This document shows, piece after piece, positions 40,165 through 48,225 of a stretch of 64,000 nucleotides of DNA; the first letter of the stretch is position 1, and each line of letters starts with the position of its first letter. The position numbers and the translations under genes were made by a program. Source of the DNA: Plantibacter sp. VKM Ac-2880 (GTDB lineage: Bacteria; Actinomycetota; Actinomycetes; Actinomycetales; Microbacteriaceae); assembly GCF_015351235.1 (NCBI RefSeq), contig NZ_JADKSJ010000001.1, forward strand, positions 976,289 to 1,040,288. The letters are read 5' to 3'. The notes beneath the pieces are model-generated. The model did no database searches. It was not told the DNA's origin and saw nothing but the letters and a program-made list of their open reading frames with translations.

Positions 40165-42222
40165 TCAGGTCCTGGTGCGGCCCGTGTTGCGGTCGATGTG
40201 CGGCTTCCGCTCGATCGGTTTCTTCACGCGCACGATCTCGCCGCGTCGCTCCTGTCCGGGTAGCGGACGGGACCGGCGGCCGTAGATGAGCTCCGAGGAG
40301 TCGAGCAACCACGGCACGAGGGCCACGGTGACGCCGTGCACGAGCATGATCTGGTTGCGGATCCGTGAAGCCCGCCGGTTGTGGAGGAGGCTCTCCCACC
40401 AGTGGCCGACGATGTACTGCGGCATGTAGACCGTGACGACCTCGGAGCCGTGCTCCGCGCGGTGGGCCTTGATGTACTTCGCGAGCGGCATGGCGAACTC
40501 GCGGTACGGCGACTCGAGGATGACGAGCGGCACGTGGATGTTCTGCTCGATCCACTGCTGCTCGAGCACCTTCGTGGACTCGGGGTCGACCGAGATGTGC
40601 ACGGCCTCGAGGCTGTCGTGCTTGGCCGCGATCGCGTAGTCGAGCGCTTTGAGGATCGGCTTCTGCATCTTGCCGACGAGGACGATCGCGTGGTCGCCCG
40701 TCGCTCCGAAGGTGGTGGTCGGGTCGACCTCGACCTCCTTCTCGACGTCGCGGTAGTAGCGGTTGACGCCCAGCATGAGCACGAAGAGGATCGGCATGAG
40801 CACGAAGACGAGCCACGCGCCGTGGGTGAACTTCGTGATCGTGACGACGATGAGGACGCTCGCGGTGAGGAGCGCGCCGAACGCGTTGATCGCGAGGCCG
40901 CGGTAGACGGAGCCCCGGTTGTCGCAGCCCTCCCGGAGCATGCGCAGCCAGTGCTTCACCATCCCGGTCTGCCCGAGCGTGAACGAGACGAAGACCCCGA
41001 TGATGTACAGCTGGATGAGCTGCGTGAGGTTGGCCTGGTAGACCACGAGGATCGCGCAGGCGGCGAGCCCGAGGATGATCATGCCGTTCGAGAACACGAG
41101 GCGGTCGCCACGGGTGTTGAGCGACTTGGGGGCGTAGGAGTCGCGCGCGAGGACGGATCCGAGGAGCGGGAACCCGTTGAAGGCGGTGTTCGCGGCGAGG
41201 AGGAGGACGCAGGCGGTCGCCGCCTGGATGAGGAAGAACGGGATGCTGTTCGCGCCGAACACCGCGGTCGCGACCTGCGCCATGAGACTCGGCTGCGGCG
41301 TGGTCGCGCAGTTCACGAAGCCTTCGAGGTGGCAGGCGTTCTCGGCGTAGTGCACGCGGGAGATGAGCGCGAGGGCGGTGAGTCCGACGAACAGCACGAT
41401 GGCTGCGCCGCCCATGAGGACGAGGGTCTTCTGCGCGTTCTTGATCTGCGGACGTCGGAACGCGGGGACGCCGTTCGAGACCGCCTCGACGCCGGTGAGC
41501 GCGGAGCAGCCGGAGGAGAAGGCGCGGAGCAGGAGCAGGATGAACGCGGCCTGCGTGAGGCTCTCGCCCTGCACCGTGAACTCGGCGCTCGACGCGACCG
41601 GTGCGTCACCGAGGAAGGTGCGCGCGAGCCCGGCGACGATCATGACGAGCACGCTCGCGATGAAGAAGTAGGTGGGGATCGCGAAGGCCTTGCTGGACTC
41701 GCGGACGCCACGGAGGTTCACGGCCATGAGCACGAGCACGAAGCCGACCGCGAGCTCCACGCGCCACGGGTTCAGCCCGGGGATCGCGGAGATGATGTTG
41801 TCGACGCCGGAGGCGACCGACACGGCGACCGTCAGGACGTAGTCGACGAGCAATGCCGAGGCGACGACGAGGCCGGCCTTCTCGCCGAGGTTGCGGTGCG
41901 CGACCTCGTAGTCACCACCGCCCGAGGGGTACGCCTTGATGAGCTGTCGGTAGCTCGCGACGACCACGACCAGCAGGATCACGACGCACGCGGCGACCCA
42001 GGGCGCGAAGCTCAGGAACGCGAGCCCGCCGAGGGTCAGGATCATGAGGAGTTCCTGCGGAGCGTACGCGACACTCGACAGCGCGTCGCTCGCGAAGATC
42101 GGCAGCGCGAGGCGCTTGGGGAGGAGCTGGCCCTCCAGGTTCTCGGTCGGCAGCGGGTCCCCGATCAACCAGCGTTTTGCTGATCGTGGTTCTGTCCCGG
42201 GCTCGCGACCCTCAGTTGTCAC
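40165..42222 (-). CDS. KimA-like APC-superfamily potassium transporter
   Basis: A 685-residue transporter with about 12 helices and a long cytoplasmic C-terminal region (about residues 490-685). LPIFASDALSSVAYAPQELL (TM1), AYPSGGGDYEVAHRNLG, and TGVEAVSNGVPAFRRPQ are the signature of the KimA/YdaO type high-affinity K+/H+ symporters, which are usually inhibited by c-di-AMP at the C-terminal domain. The C-terminal part (FGATGDHAIVLVGKMQKPIL, then VHISVDPEST) has a UspA/KTN-like alpha-beta look. Start: the GTG at 42222, because the strong promoter TTGACT-N16-TAGTAT lies immediately upstream; an in-frame start at 42291 would be upstream of that promoter. No c-di-AMP riboswitch fits in the remaining space. 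Confidence 0.88.
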   Translation of the reverse strand: MTTEGREPGTEPRSAKRWLIGDPLPTENLEGQLLPKRLALPIFASDALSSVAYAPQELLMILTLGGLAFLSFAPWVAACVVILLVVVVASYRQLIKAYPSGGGDYEVAHRNLGEKAGLVVASALLVDYVLTVAVSVASGVDNIISAIPGLNPWRVELAVGFVLVLMAVNLRGVRESSKAFAIPTYFFIASVLVMIVAGLARTFLGDAPVASSAEFTVQGESLTQAAFILLLLRAFSSGCSALTGVEAVSNGVPAFRRPQIKNAQKTLVLMGGAAIVLFVGLTALALISRVHYAENACHLEGFVNCATTPQPSLMAQVATAVFGANSIPFFLIQAATACVLLLAANTAFNGFPLLGSVLARDSYAPKSLNTRGDRLVFSNGMIILGLAACAILVVYQANLTQLIQLYIIGVFVSFTLGQTGMVKHWLRMLREGCDNRGSVYRGLAINAFGALLTASVLIVVTITKFTHGAWLVFVLMPILFVLMLGVNRYYRDVEKEVEVDPTTTFGATGDHAIVLVGKMQKPILKALDYAIAAKHDSLEAVHISVDPESTKVLEQQWIEQNIHVPLVILESPYREFAMPLAKYIKAHRAEHGSEVVTVYMPQYIVGHWWESLLHNRRASRIRNQIMLVHGVTVALVPWLLDSSELIYGRRSRPLPGQERRGEIVRVKKPIERKPHIDRNTGRTRT

Positions 42223-42230
42223 GAGCGGCG

Positions 42231-42258
42231 ATACTACTCCTTCGTCAAGGGGAGTCAA
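42231..42258 (-). promoter_or_regulatory. Strong promoter of the potassium transporter gene
   Basis: On the minus strand TTGACT (42253-42258), 16-base spacer, TAGTAT (42231-42236), and eight bases to the GTG at 42222. The closest match to the vegetative consensus in the window; the transcript has almost no leader. Confidence 0.8.
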
Positions 42259-42429
42259 GCGGAGATGAGCTGGATGGACAGGCATCGTCACCCGACCGTG
42301 ACGCAGTGTTCATCGAGCGGGGGAGTGGCGGGCCAGGATGGCCGACCAATATCCTGATCGACGGCTGTTGCCTGGCTGTGAGCCGGGAGTGCCGCCCGTG
42401 ATCGACCACCCACCGCAAGGACCTTCATC

Positions 42430-42936
42430 GTGACCACTCACCGTCGTCTCCTCCCACTCGCGCTCGCCTCCCTCGCCGCGGCCCTCACGCTCTCCGGCTG
42501 CAGTGTCGTCGAGGGCATCCTCTCGAAGCCGGCCGAGACCCGTGACGCCCAGTCCGGAGAGATCGTCGGCGGGGGCACCACCGACGTCTTCACGCTCTCC
42601 GTCGGCGACTGCCTGAACGACGAGTCGTCCTCGGAGGAGGTCTCCGAGGTGCCCACCGTGCCGTGCTCCGAACCCCACCAGTACGAGGTGTACGGCGAGG
42701 TCACGCTGACCGGCGACGAATGGCCGGGTGACGAGGCGGTCACGCAGCAGGCCGACGACGGCTGCTCCGCGCAGTTCCAGCCGTTCACCGGGATCGCCTA
42801 CGAGGACTCCACGCTCGAGTTCAACTACTACACGCCGACGAAGGGCAGCTGGGAGGAGATGGACGACCGGCTCGTCACCTGCGTGATCTTCGACACCGCC
42901 GCGACCACGGGCTCGCTCGCCGGCGCCGCGCGCTGA
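42430..42936 (+). CDS. Septum-formation-type lipoprotein
   Basis: A 168-residue exported lipoprotein. The signal peptide (basic HRR, hydrophobic LLPLALASLAAALT) ends at the lipobox LSGC, with Cys near residue 24 as lipid anchor. The mature part carries VGDCLNDES, PTVPCSEPHQYEVYGEVTL and the later CSAQF and VTCVIF; the D-C-x...C-x-x-P-H-x-x-E pattern is that of the actinobacterial Septum_form (DUF4190/SF) domain, whose members are often membrane- or lipid-anchored. Role in septum formation is named from a few examples and is not proven. GTG start. A 22-bp terminator stem follows immediately. Confidence 0.85.
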   Translation: MTTHRRLLPLALASLAAALTLSGCSVVEGILSKPAETRDAQSGEIVGGGTTDVFTLSVGDCLNDESSSEEVSEVPTVPCSEPHQYEVYGEVTLTGDEWPGDEAVTQQADDGCSAQFQPFTGIAYEDSTLEFNYYTPTKGSWEEMDDRLVTCVIFDTAATTGSLAGAAR

Positions 42937-42941
42937 CGCGA

Positions 42942-42991
42942 GGACGACGAAGCGCCCGCCTCCCGATGCGGAGGCGGGCGCTTCGTCGTCC
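42942..42991. terminator. Bidirectional terminator, 22-bp perfect stem
   Basis: Arms starting GGACGACGAAGCGCCCGCC and ending GGCGGGCGCTTCGTCGTCC around the loop CGATGC. It separates the lipoprotein gene from the convergent PadR gene; the strongest hairpin in the window. Confidence 0.9.
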
Positions 42992-42999
42992 GTCGATGG

Positions 43000-43632
43000 T
43001 CAGGAGCTGCGGAGTCGCTCCTGCAGGCGGTCGCGGACGGCGACGAGGTCGGCACGCAGGGCGGAGACGGTCGCCTCGTCGAGGACACCCCCGCGTGCGA
43101 CGTGATCGCGGAGCTCAGCGCGGACGGTCTGCCGGAACTCGTTGATCGACACGTCCGTCTCGTGCAGCGCCAGGCGGCCCTGCACCTTCTGGTCGGCGCT
43201 CTCCTCGGAGGCGGTCGTCCAGCTCGGCCCGGGCTTCGACGACTGCTTCGCCTCACGCGCCGCGGAGGCGAGATCGGCGCGGAGGCTCTTCATGGCCGCC
43301 GTCACCCCACTCCGGACCTCATCGGCGATCCGGCGCACGGAGTCGGTGAGCTGGTCCTCGATGCCGTCGAGTTCGCCGGCGCGTGCCGCGAGTTCCGCTC
43401 GGCCGGCCTCGGTGATCTCGTAGACGGTCTTCCGGCCGTCGCTCGTCTTGGTGACGAGGCCCTCCTCCTCGAGCTTCGCGAGGCGGGGGTAGATGGTGCC
43501 GGCGCTCGGACTGTAGGTGCCGCCGCTCCGATCCGTGAGTGCCTGGATGAGCTCGTATCCGTGCTTGGGCGACTCCTCGAGGAGGCTCAGCAGGTACAGG
43601 CGCAGACTGCCGTGCGCGAAGACGGGGCTCAT
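43000..43632 (-). CDS. PadR-family transcriptional regulator
   Basis: A 210-residue regulator with an N-terminal PadR winged helix: SLRLYLLSLLEESPKHGYEL, then TYSPSAGTIYPRLAKLEEEG (recognition helix with the S-x-G-T-I/L-Y-P motif) and the wing RKTVYEITEAGRAELA. The C-terminal 110 residues are helical and longer than in the minimal family, suited to dimerisation. Its ATG overlaps the stop of the DUF4097 gene upstream, so the two are cotranslated. Two GATATATC palindromes precede that operon (44501-44545) and are the presumed autoregulatory sites. PadR/DUF4097 pairs are common around envelope-stress modules; the ligand is unknown. Confidence 0.9.
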   Translation of the reverse strand: MSPVFAHGSLRLYLLSLLEESPKHGYELIQALTDRSGGTYSPSAGTIYPRLAKLEEEGLVTKTSDGRKTVYEITEAGRAELAARAGELDGIEDQLTDSVRRIADEVRSGVTAAMKSLRADLASAAREAKQSSKPGPSWTTASEESADQKVQGRLALHETDVSINEFRQTVRAELRDHVARGGVLDEATVSALRADLVAVRDRLQERLRSS

Positions 43633-44480
43633 GCTCCGGCCTCGCTCCCGGTCGTCGCGGTGGCGGGCTCGGCCGTCGCACGACGGAGCACGGTGACCGC
43701 ACCGCCGACGGTGTTGAGGCGCACCTCGGCGAACTGGCCGGACAGGGCGCCGGTGTGCGAGTTGTAGCCGCCGCCGCGCAGTCCCTTGAGGACGACGCCG
43801 TCGATGGCGAGGCGGCCGCCGACGGAGTTCGCCGTGTAGCGAGCGGCGAGGTCGTCGTCGAGGCGGACCGTGATCGCGCCGCTCACGGTGTTCAGGTCGA
43901 GCTGCTCCGCGGCGCCGTGGATGTCGAGGAGGAGGTCGGAGGACACGCCGTCGACGGACGCCCTGGTGATGTCGCCCGAGACGGTGACGTCCCCGGACAC
44001 GGTGTGGGCATTGATCCGGCCGGTGTGGTGCTGGACGGTGACCTCACCGCTCACCGAGTTGAGGTCGAGGCGTCCGGTCATGCGGTCGGCCACGAGGTCG
44101 CCCGAGACGGTGTTGAGCTTCACGTCGGCGGTGAGCCCCGAGACGAGGGCACCGGCGCTCACGACGCCGAGCGTGAGGGCGATGTCGCGCGGGACGAGCA
44201 CGCTGACCTGGGCGGTGGCGCGGTTCGCACCGAAGTTCGAGAAGACCTCGAGGAAGTTGTCCCAGCGCAGCTGCGGGTGGTCGATCTCCGCGACGTCGCC
44301 GTCGATGGTGATCTTGAGGTCCTTGCCGGTGACGCCGCCGACCTCGATGCGTGCACCGGGCTCGTCGTGTCCGATGATGTCGACCTGGCCGCCGATGAGG
44401 CCGACCTTCAGCCGCCTCACGAGCTCGAGGTCGATGATGCGGCTCTCGCCGGGGGCGATGATCCACTTCTCCTGTGCCAT
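43629..44480 (-). CDS. DUF4097-family beta-helix protein
   Basis: A 283-residue protein of the DUF4097 (putative adhesin-like) family, forming a right-handed beta-solenoid. Rungs are visible as repeats of the form LNTVSGDL, LNSVSGEVTV, HTVSGDVTV, VDGVSSDLLL, LNTVSGAITV, NSVGGRLAI and LNTVGGAVTV, each about 20 residues apart and with V-S-G-D/E at turns. There is no signal peptide or membrane segment, so it is cytoplasmic, unlike membrane-bound homologues. GGAAGGAAG precedes the ATG. First gene of the PadR operon; a sensory or effector partner of PadR is likely but unproven. Confidence 0.88.
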   Translation of the reverse strand: MAQEKWIIAPGESRIIDLELVRRLKVGLIGGQVDIIGHDEPGARIEVGGVTGKDLKITIDGDVAEIDHPQLRWDNFLEVFSNFGANRATAQVSVLVPRDIALTLGVVSAGALVSGLTADVKLNTVSGDLVADRMTGRLDLNSVSGEVTVQHHTGRINAHTVSGDVTVSGDITRASVDGVSSDLLLDIHGAAEQLDLNTVSGAITVRLDDDLAARYTANSVGGRLAIDGVVLKGLRGGGYNSHTGALSGQFAEVRLNTVGGAVTVLRRATAEPATATTGSEAGA

Positions 44481-44500
44481 GGTGCGCTTCCTTCCGATTG

Positions 44501-44545
44501 AACGCGATATATCGCGTTGAGCTGAAACTCACGATATATCGCGTT
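44501..44545. promoter_or_regulatory. Two PadR operators
   Basis: AACGCGATATATCGCGTT (44501-44518) is a perfect 18-bp palindrome. A second site at 44528-44545 shares 14 identical bases (CGATATATCGCGTT) but has a degenerate left arm. Centres are 27 bp apart, 20 to 60 bp upstream of the DUF4097 start. This AT core is conspicuous in GC-rich surroundings. Confidence 0.82.
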
Positions 44546-44609
44546 CCGTCGGGCGGCAACCCCGGGAACGTCAGGGATCACCCTGAGTCGACCCCGGGAT
44601 CGGCTGCGC

Positions 44610-45251
44610 TCAGTACCAGCGCGAGATGTTCAGCTCGTCGGGTAGCGGGACGTTCTCCGGAGGCGGGGCGTCCTCGCCGGGAGCTGGCGCAGTGTCGAGG
44701 CAGCTGTCGCCTGACACGATGGGGGCGGTCGGCCGCCAGGGATCCGCGTCCTCGTCGTGGAAGGGCGCGTAGGCAACACGGTCGGTCAGCCGAAGGGACA
44801 CGTGCGACTCGAACGCCGCGGTGAAGTCACCGAGCTCCTTCACGGCGAACACACGCGCCGCCCCGAGCTCACCGGAGCGATCGAAGGAGCACGAGACGGC
44901 GACGGGTGTCCACCCGGCGTCCCGAACGGTCTCGAGCAGCGAGCGGGCCTCCTCCAGGGTCGCACCCGGCACCACCGTCCCATCGTCGGCGAGCGGTGCC
45001 TCCCACTCGTCGGCGCGCGTCACGCTGCCGCGCTGCACCGTGACGTTGGCCGAGGTGTCAGGTGCGTGCGCCTCCTGCACGACGCCGCCCGCGAGCAGGG
45101 GATCCGAGGCGAGCCGCATGAGTCGAGCGTCGTCGACGTCGTTCGGGACCACCGCCGGGCGTCCGATGCCGCAACCGGAGCACAGGGCGGTGAGGACCAC
45201 GATCGTGATGGCGGAACGCACCGATCGTCTGCGGGTGCTGCGCTGGGTCAT
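44610..45251 (-). CDS. Exported lipoprotein of unknown function
   Basis: A 213-residue secreted lipoprotein. The N-terminus MTQRSTRRRSVRSAITIVVL gives a strongly basic region followed by a hydrophobic core, and LCSGC is the lipobox (anchor Cys near residue 27). The mature part has two further cysteines (VAVSCSFDR and GDSCLDTA), perhaps a disulphide, and a Pro/Glu-rich C-terminal stretch ending LNISRWY. No domain recognised. It lies between the PadR operon and a small membrane protein gene, on the same strand as both, 70 bases downstream of the latter. Confidence 0.72.
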   Translation of the reverse strand: MTQRSTRRRSVRSAITIVVLTALCSGCGIGRPAVVPNDVDDARLMRLASDPLLAGGVVQEAHAPDTSANVTVQRGSVTRADEWEAPLADDGTVVPGATLEEARSLLETVRDAGWTPVAVSCSFDRSGELGAARVFAVKELGDFTAAFESHVSLRLTDRVAYAPFHDEDADPWRPTAPIVSGDSCLDTAPAPGEDAPPPENVPLPDELNISRWY

Positions 45252-45320
45252 GGCGTGGCTCCCGTCGTCGGCAGGTCGATGCCCACCACGCTAACCGACA
45301 CCAGCGCGACCAGCCAGGGG

Positions 45321-45557
45321 TCAGACGCGCCGGTTGCGTCGGCGGGTGATCAGCATCGCCGCTCCGACGGCGAGCAGCATCGCCACGGGCAGGGCGATCG
45401 CGAGCGGGATGCCGAAGGGGACGTCGAGCAGCGCGGCGACGGCGAGGGCGATGGCGAACCCGAGGCCCACACCGGCGCCGGTCATCGCGCTCATCACGAT
45501 CGGGTCGATGCGGGTGGGTCGAGCGGAGCGGGATGAGGAGGTCGTCTGCGAGGTCAT
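45321..45557 (-). CDS. Small two-helix membrane protein
   Basis: A 78-residue protein: a polar start rich in Ser and Thr, helices at about 20-45 (PIVMSAMTGAGVGLGFAIAL) and 49-70 (FGIPLAIALPVAMLLAVGAA), and a basic tail ITRRRNRRV (positive-inside end). Not a recognised family. Lies 103 bases upstream, in genome order, from the response-regulator stop and reads in the same direction. Function unknown. Confidence 0.62.
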   Translation of the reverse strand: MTSQTTSSSRSARPTRIDPIVMSAMTGAGVGLGFAIALAVAALLDVPFGIPLAIALPVAMLLAVGAAMLITRRRNRRV

Positions 45558-45660
45558 GATCCGAGCTTAGGAAGTGGGCCGTCATCCGACATCCGTCGGC
45601 TGGCGGAGCGCTCCGGTGCAGCCGACTCCACCGAGCGGCGGAGGCGGGAGCCATGCCGCC

Positions 45661-46368
45661 TCATCGCCAGCGGTACTCGAGCTCCGGTCGCCCCGGGGTG
45701 CCGTACCGCGGTGAGCGCTCCACCGCGCCCGTCTCGGCGAGGTATTCGAGGTACCGTCGCGCCGTCACCCGCGAGAGCGAACCGGCGGTGGCCGCCTCAC
45801 TGGCGGACAAGGGCTCGGTCGCCTGCCGCAGCAACTCGGACACCAGCCGGAGGGTGTCCTCCGACAGTCCCTTCGCCAGTTGCGGCCGCGACGACGGCGC
45901 TCGCAGGGTGGCGAGCGTGAGGTCGACCTCGTGCTGACTCGCGACGGCACCCTCGGCGGTCATCGTGCGACGGAAGGTCCGGTACGCCTCGAGCTTGTCG
46001 GCGAACGCCGGAAAGGCGAAGGGCTTGATGAGGTACTGGACGACCCCGGCCGACACCGCCGCCCGCACGATCCGCAGGTCGCGCGCCGCCGTGATCGCGA
46101 TGACGTCGACGTCGATCCCCGCGGTCCGGATGCGCCGGCACAGTTCGAGACCGTGCGCGTCGGGCAGGTTGAGGTCCAGGAGGACGAGGTCGATGCGGTC
46201 GTCAGACGAACGCTGGGCGTCCGCGGCCCGCAGCAGGTGCATCGCGGTGGCCGCGTCCCCGGCGACACCGGCGAGGGTGAACCCGTCCACCCGGCGCAGG
46301 TAGGCGGCGTGGGCCTGCTGCGCGATGGGTTCGTCCTCGACCACCAGGACGCGGATCGACTCGCTCAT
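45661..46368 (-). CDS. CitB/DcuR-type response regulator
   Basis: A 235-residue response regulator with an N-terminal receiver domain: acidic pocket E11-D12, phosphoacceptor Asp65 in LVLLDLNLPDAHG, ITAARD (signalling Thr) and YLIKPFAF with the conserved Lys-Pro. A helical linker leads to a C-terminal DNA-binding region about residues 175-230 (PLSASEAATAGSLSRVTARR then YLEYLAETGAVE) typical of CitT/DcuR/DctR regulators. Its ATG overlaps the histidine kinase stop (ATGA). Together they should sense a C4 or tricarboxylic acid and control the divergent symporter gene at 48226. Confidence 0.92.
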   Translation of the reverse strand: MSESIRVLVVEDEPIAQQAHAAYLRRVDGFTLAGVAGDAATAMHLLRAADAQRSSDDRIDLVLLDLNLPDAHGLELCRRIRTAGIDVDVIAITAARDLRIVRAAVSAGVVQYLIKPFAFPAFADKLEAYRTFRRTMTAEGAVASQHEVDLTLATLRAPSSRPQLAKGLSEDTLRLVSELLRQATEPLSASEAATAGSLSRVTARRYLEYLAETGAVERSPRYGTPGRPELEYRWR

Positions 46369-48023
46369 GCCGTCGCCTCGTCCCGGACGCCGACGGCAGC
46401 CGGCAGGGTCACGACGAACGCCGAGGCCGGTTCGCGCACGACCTCGATGGTGCCACCGAGCCGGGTCACGGCCTGCCGGACGAGCGCCAGCCCGAACCCG
46501 CGACCGTACCGGCCGGGCTCCTTCGTCGACCACCCGCGCACGAAGGCGAGGTCGAGCGCTTCGGGATCGAGCCCGGGACCGCTGTCGGTCACCTGGATCA
46601 CCAGTTCCGTCGCGTCCGTCCCGGCCGTCTGGTCCGTCGCGGACGGATCGGCCAACCCCTGCCCGAGGTAGACCTCCACCCAGGGGCGATCGCCGGACGC
46701 CGCGTCGATGGCGTTGTCGATGAGGTTCCCGAGGATCGTGACGACGACCGCCGGATCCACACGGACCCGTCCGAGTGCCGGGTCGCTCTCCAGGTGCAGC
46801 TCGACCCCCTGCTCGGCGGCCTGCGCCGTCTTCCCGAGCAGCAGGGCGGAGATCACCGGCTCCTGTTCGGCGGCGAGGACCCGGTCGGTCAGGCGCTGGC
46901 TGGCTCCGAGACCCTGGGCGGCGAGTTCGAGCGCCTCGTCGCGGCGATCCAGTTCGATGAGCGAGACGATCGTGTGCAGGCGGTTCGCGAACTCGTGCGT
47001 CTGTGAGCGGAGGGCGTCGCTCATGGTGCGCATCGACGCCAGCTCGCCGCTCAGGTGCTCGATCTCCGTGTGGTCGCGCAGCGTCATCACCCAGCCCCTC
47101 GGGTGCGGGCCGCCGGTGTCGTCCGGGCCGACGGCCGACTCCTGGTTCACCACGAGCACGTGGTCCTGTGTGAGGTGGATCTCGTCGACCGCCTGTCGTC
47201 CGCTGCCGAGGAGCTCGCGCAGGCCGGCGTCGATCGGCAACTCGTCCACCGGGACCGCACCGGGGGAGCGGTCGCCGAGCGGGAGCCCGAGGAGCTCGGC
47301 GGCCTGGTCGTTGACGAGCACCAGGCGCCGTTGACGGTCGACGAGGACGAGTCCCTCGCGGACCGAGTGGAGCACGGACTCGTAGTAGTCGAACATTCGC
47401 GCCAGGTCCTCCGGGCCGCGGGAACCGGTGACCCGCGACAGGTATCGGCGGAGCGTCCAGGAGGCGATGCCGCCCACGACGAGGACGAGCAGTGCCGTGC
47501 CGAGCAGCCACGGCACCCGCGTCTCGAAGGTCTCGGACACGTTGCTCACGGTGACCCCGGCGGCGACCAGTGCCACGACGGTGCCGTCACCGTCCCGGAT
47601 GGGTGCCACGGCGCGCACCGAAGGGCCGAGGGTGCCCGTGTACGTCTCGGTGAAGGTGCGCCCCTCGAGTGCCGGGGCGATGGTGCCGATGAACGGCTTC
47701 CCGATCTGCTCGCGCTCGCGATGCGTGTAGCGGGTGCGGTCGGGAGCCATGATCGTGACGAAGTCGACCCCGGTGTCGCGCATGAGCGCCTCGGCGTAGG
47801 GCTGCAGGGTGTCCTGGGGGCGCCGGGTCGTGACCTGGGCGACGACGAACGGGTTGTCGGCGATGCCGTTCGCGACATCGAGGCACTTCGCGACGGCGCG
47901 TTCCTCGGTCTCGGTGCGGGCCTGGAACCAGAGCAGGACACCGGCGACGAGGGTCATGGCGACGACCGCGACCAGCTGCACGAGGAAGAGGCGTGAGGCG
48001 ATGCTCATGGACCGACCGGCCAT
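46365..48023 (-). CDS. CitA/DcuS-type sensor histidine kinase
   Basis: Membrane sensor kinase of 552 residues: helix one (about 12-34), an extracytoplasmic Cache/PASp domain (about 35-160; RYTHREREQIGKPFIGTIAP is the conserved ligand-domain segment), helix two (about 170-190), a cytoplasmic PAS domain (about 208-315; VREGLVLVDRQRRLVLVND) and the kinase core with phosphoacceptor His343 in SQTHEFANRLHT, ILGNLIDNAIDA (N box) and GLDP...GRGFGLALV (G boxes). RYTHR in the sensor domain matches dicarboxylate/citrate-binding CitA and DcuS. Start at 48023 after GGAGGTGG; an earlier in-frame start lacks a ribosome site. Likely senses C4-dicarboxylates in view of the divergent transporter. Confidence 0.92.
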   Translation of the reverse strand: MAGRSMSIASRLFLVQLVAVVAMTLVAGVLLWFQARTETEERAVAKCLDVANGIADNPFVVAQVTTRRPQDTLQPYAEALMRDTGVDFVTIMAPDRTRYTHREREQIGKPFIGTIAPALEGRTFTETYTGTLGPSVRAVAPIRDGDGTVVALVAAGVTVSNVSETFETRVPWLLGTALLVLVVGGIASWTLRRYLSRVTGSRGPEDLARMFDYYESVLHSVREGLVLVDRQRRLVLVNDQAAELLGLPLGDRSPGAVPVDELPIDAGLRELLGSGRQAVDEIHLTQDHVLVVNQESAVGPDDTGGPHPRGWVMTLRDHTEIEHLSGELASMRTMSDALRSQTHEFANRLHTIVSLIELDRRDEALELAAQGLGASQRLTDRVLAAEQEPVISALLLGKTAQAAEQGVELHLESDPALGRVRVDPAVVVTILGNLIDNAIDAASGDRPWVEVYLGQGLADPSATDQTAGTDATELVIQVTDSGPGLDPEALDLAFVRGWSTKEPGRYGRGFGLALVRQAVTRLGGTIEVVREPASAFVVTLPAAVGVRDEATA

Positions 48024-48107
48024 CGTGCCACCTCCGTCTGCTCCGTCGCGTCGACCCTCCCAGTATCGCGGGGTGTCGGCTCGGCCGCGGCCGTCTGCGG
48101 CGACCAG

Positions 48108-48137
48108 TACGACCACAAGCGGTCACTACGACCACAA
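48108..48137. promoter_or_regulatory. Direct-repeat operator candidate between the sensor kinase and the symporter
   Basis: TACGACCACAA occurs twice (48108-48118 and 48127-48137), 19 bp start to start, 89 to 118 bases upstream of the symporter ATG. The duplicated, non-palindromic layout suits binding of response-regulator protomers in tandem. Confidence 0.55.
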
Positions 48138-48225
48138 CCGGGGCGCGACGGCCGATCGGTCCCAGAGTGGGGCCACTCGACCACCCGCTGCCGCACTGAC
48201 GCGACACCGACGAAACGGATCCGGA

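Noticed and set aside
40381-42183. A 600-codon plus-strand frame
   Set aside because: Antisense to the potassium transporter; made of Arg/Asp/Glu/Gly-rich sequence without domains.
42223-42429. c-di-AMP (ydaO) riboswitch ahead of the KimA-like gene
   Set aside because: A strong promoter lies only eight bases from the start codon, leaving no room for a riboswitch.
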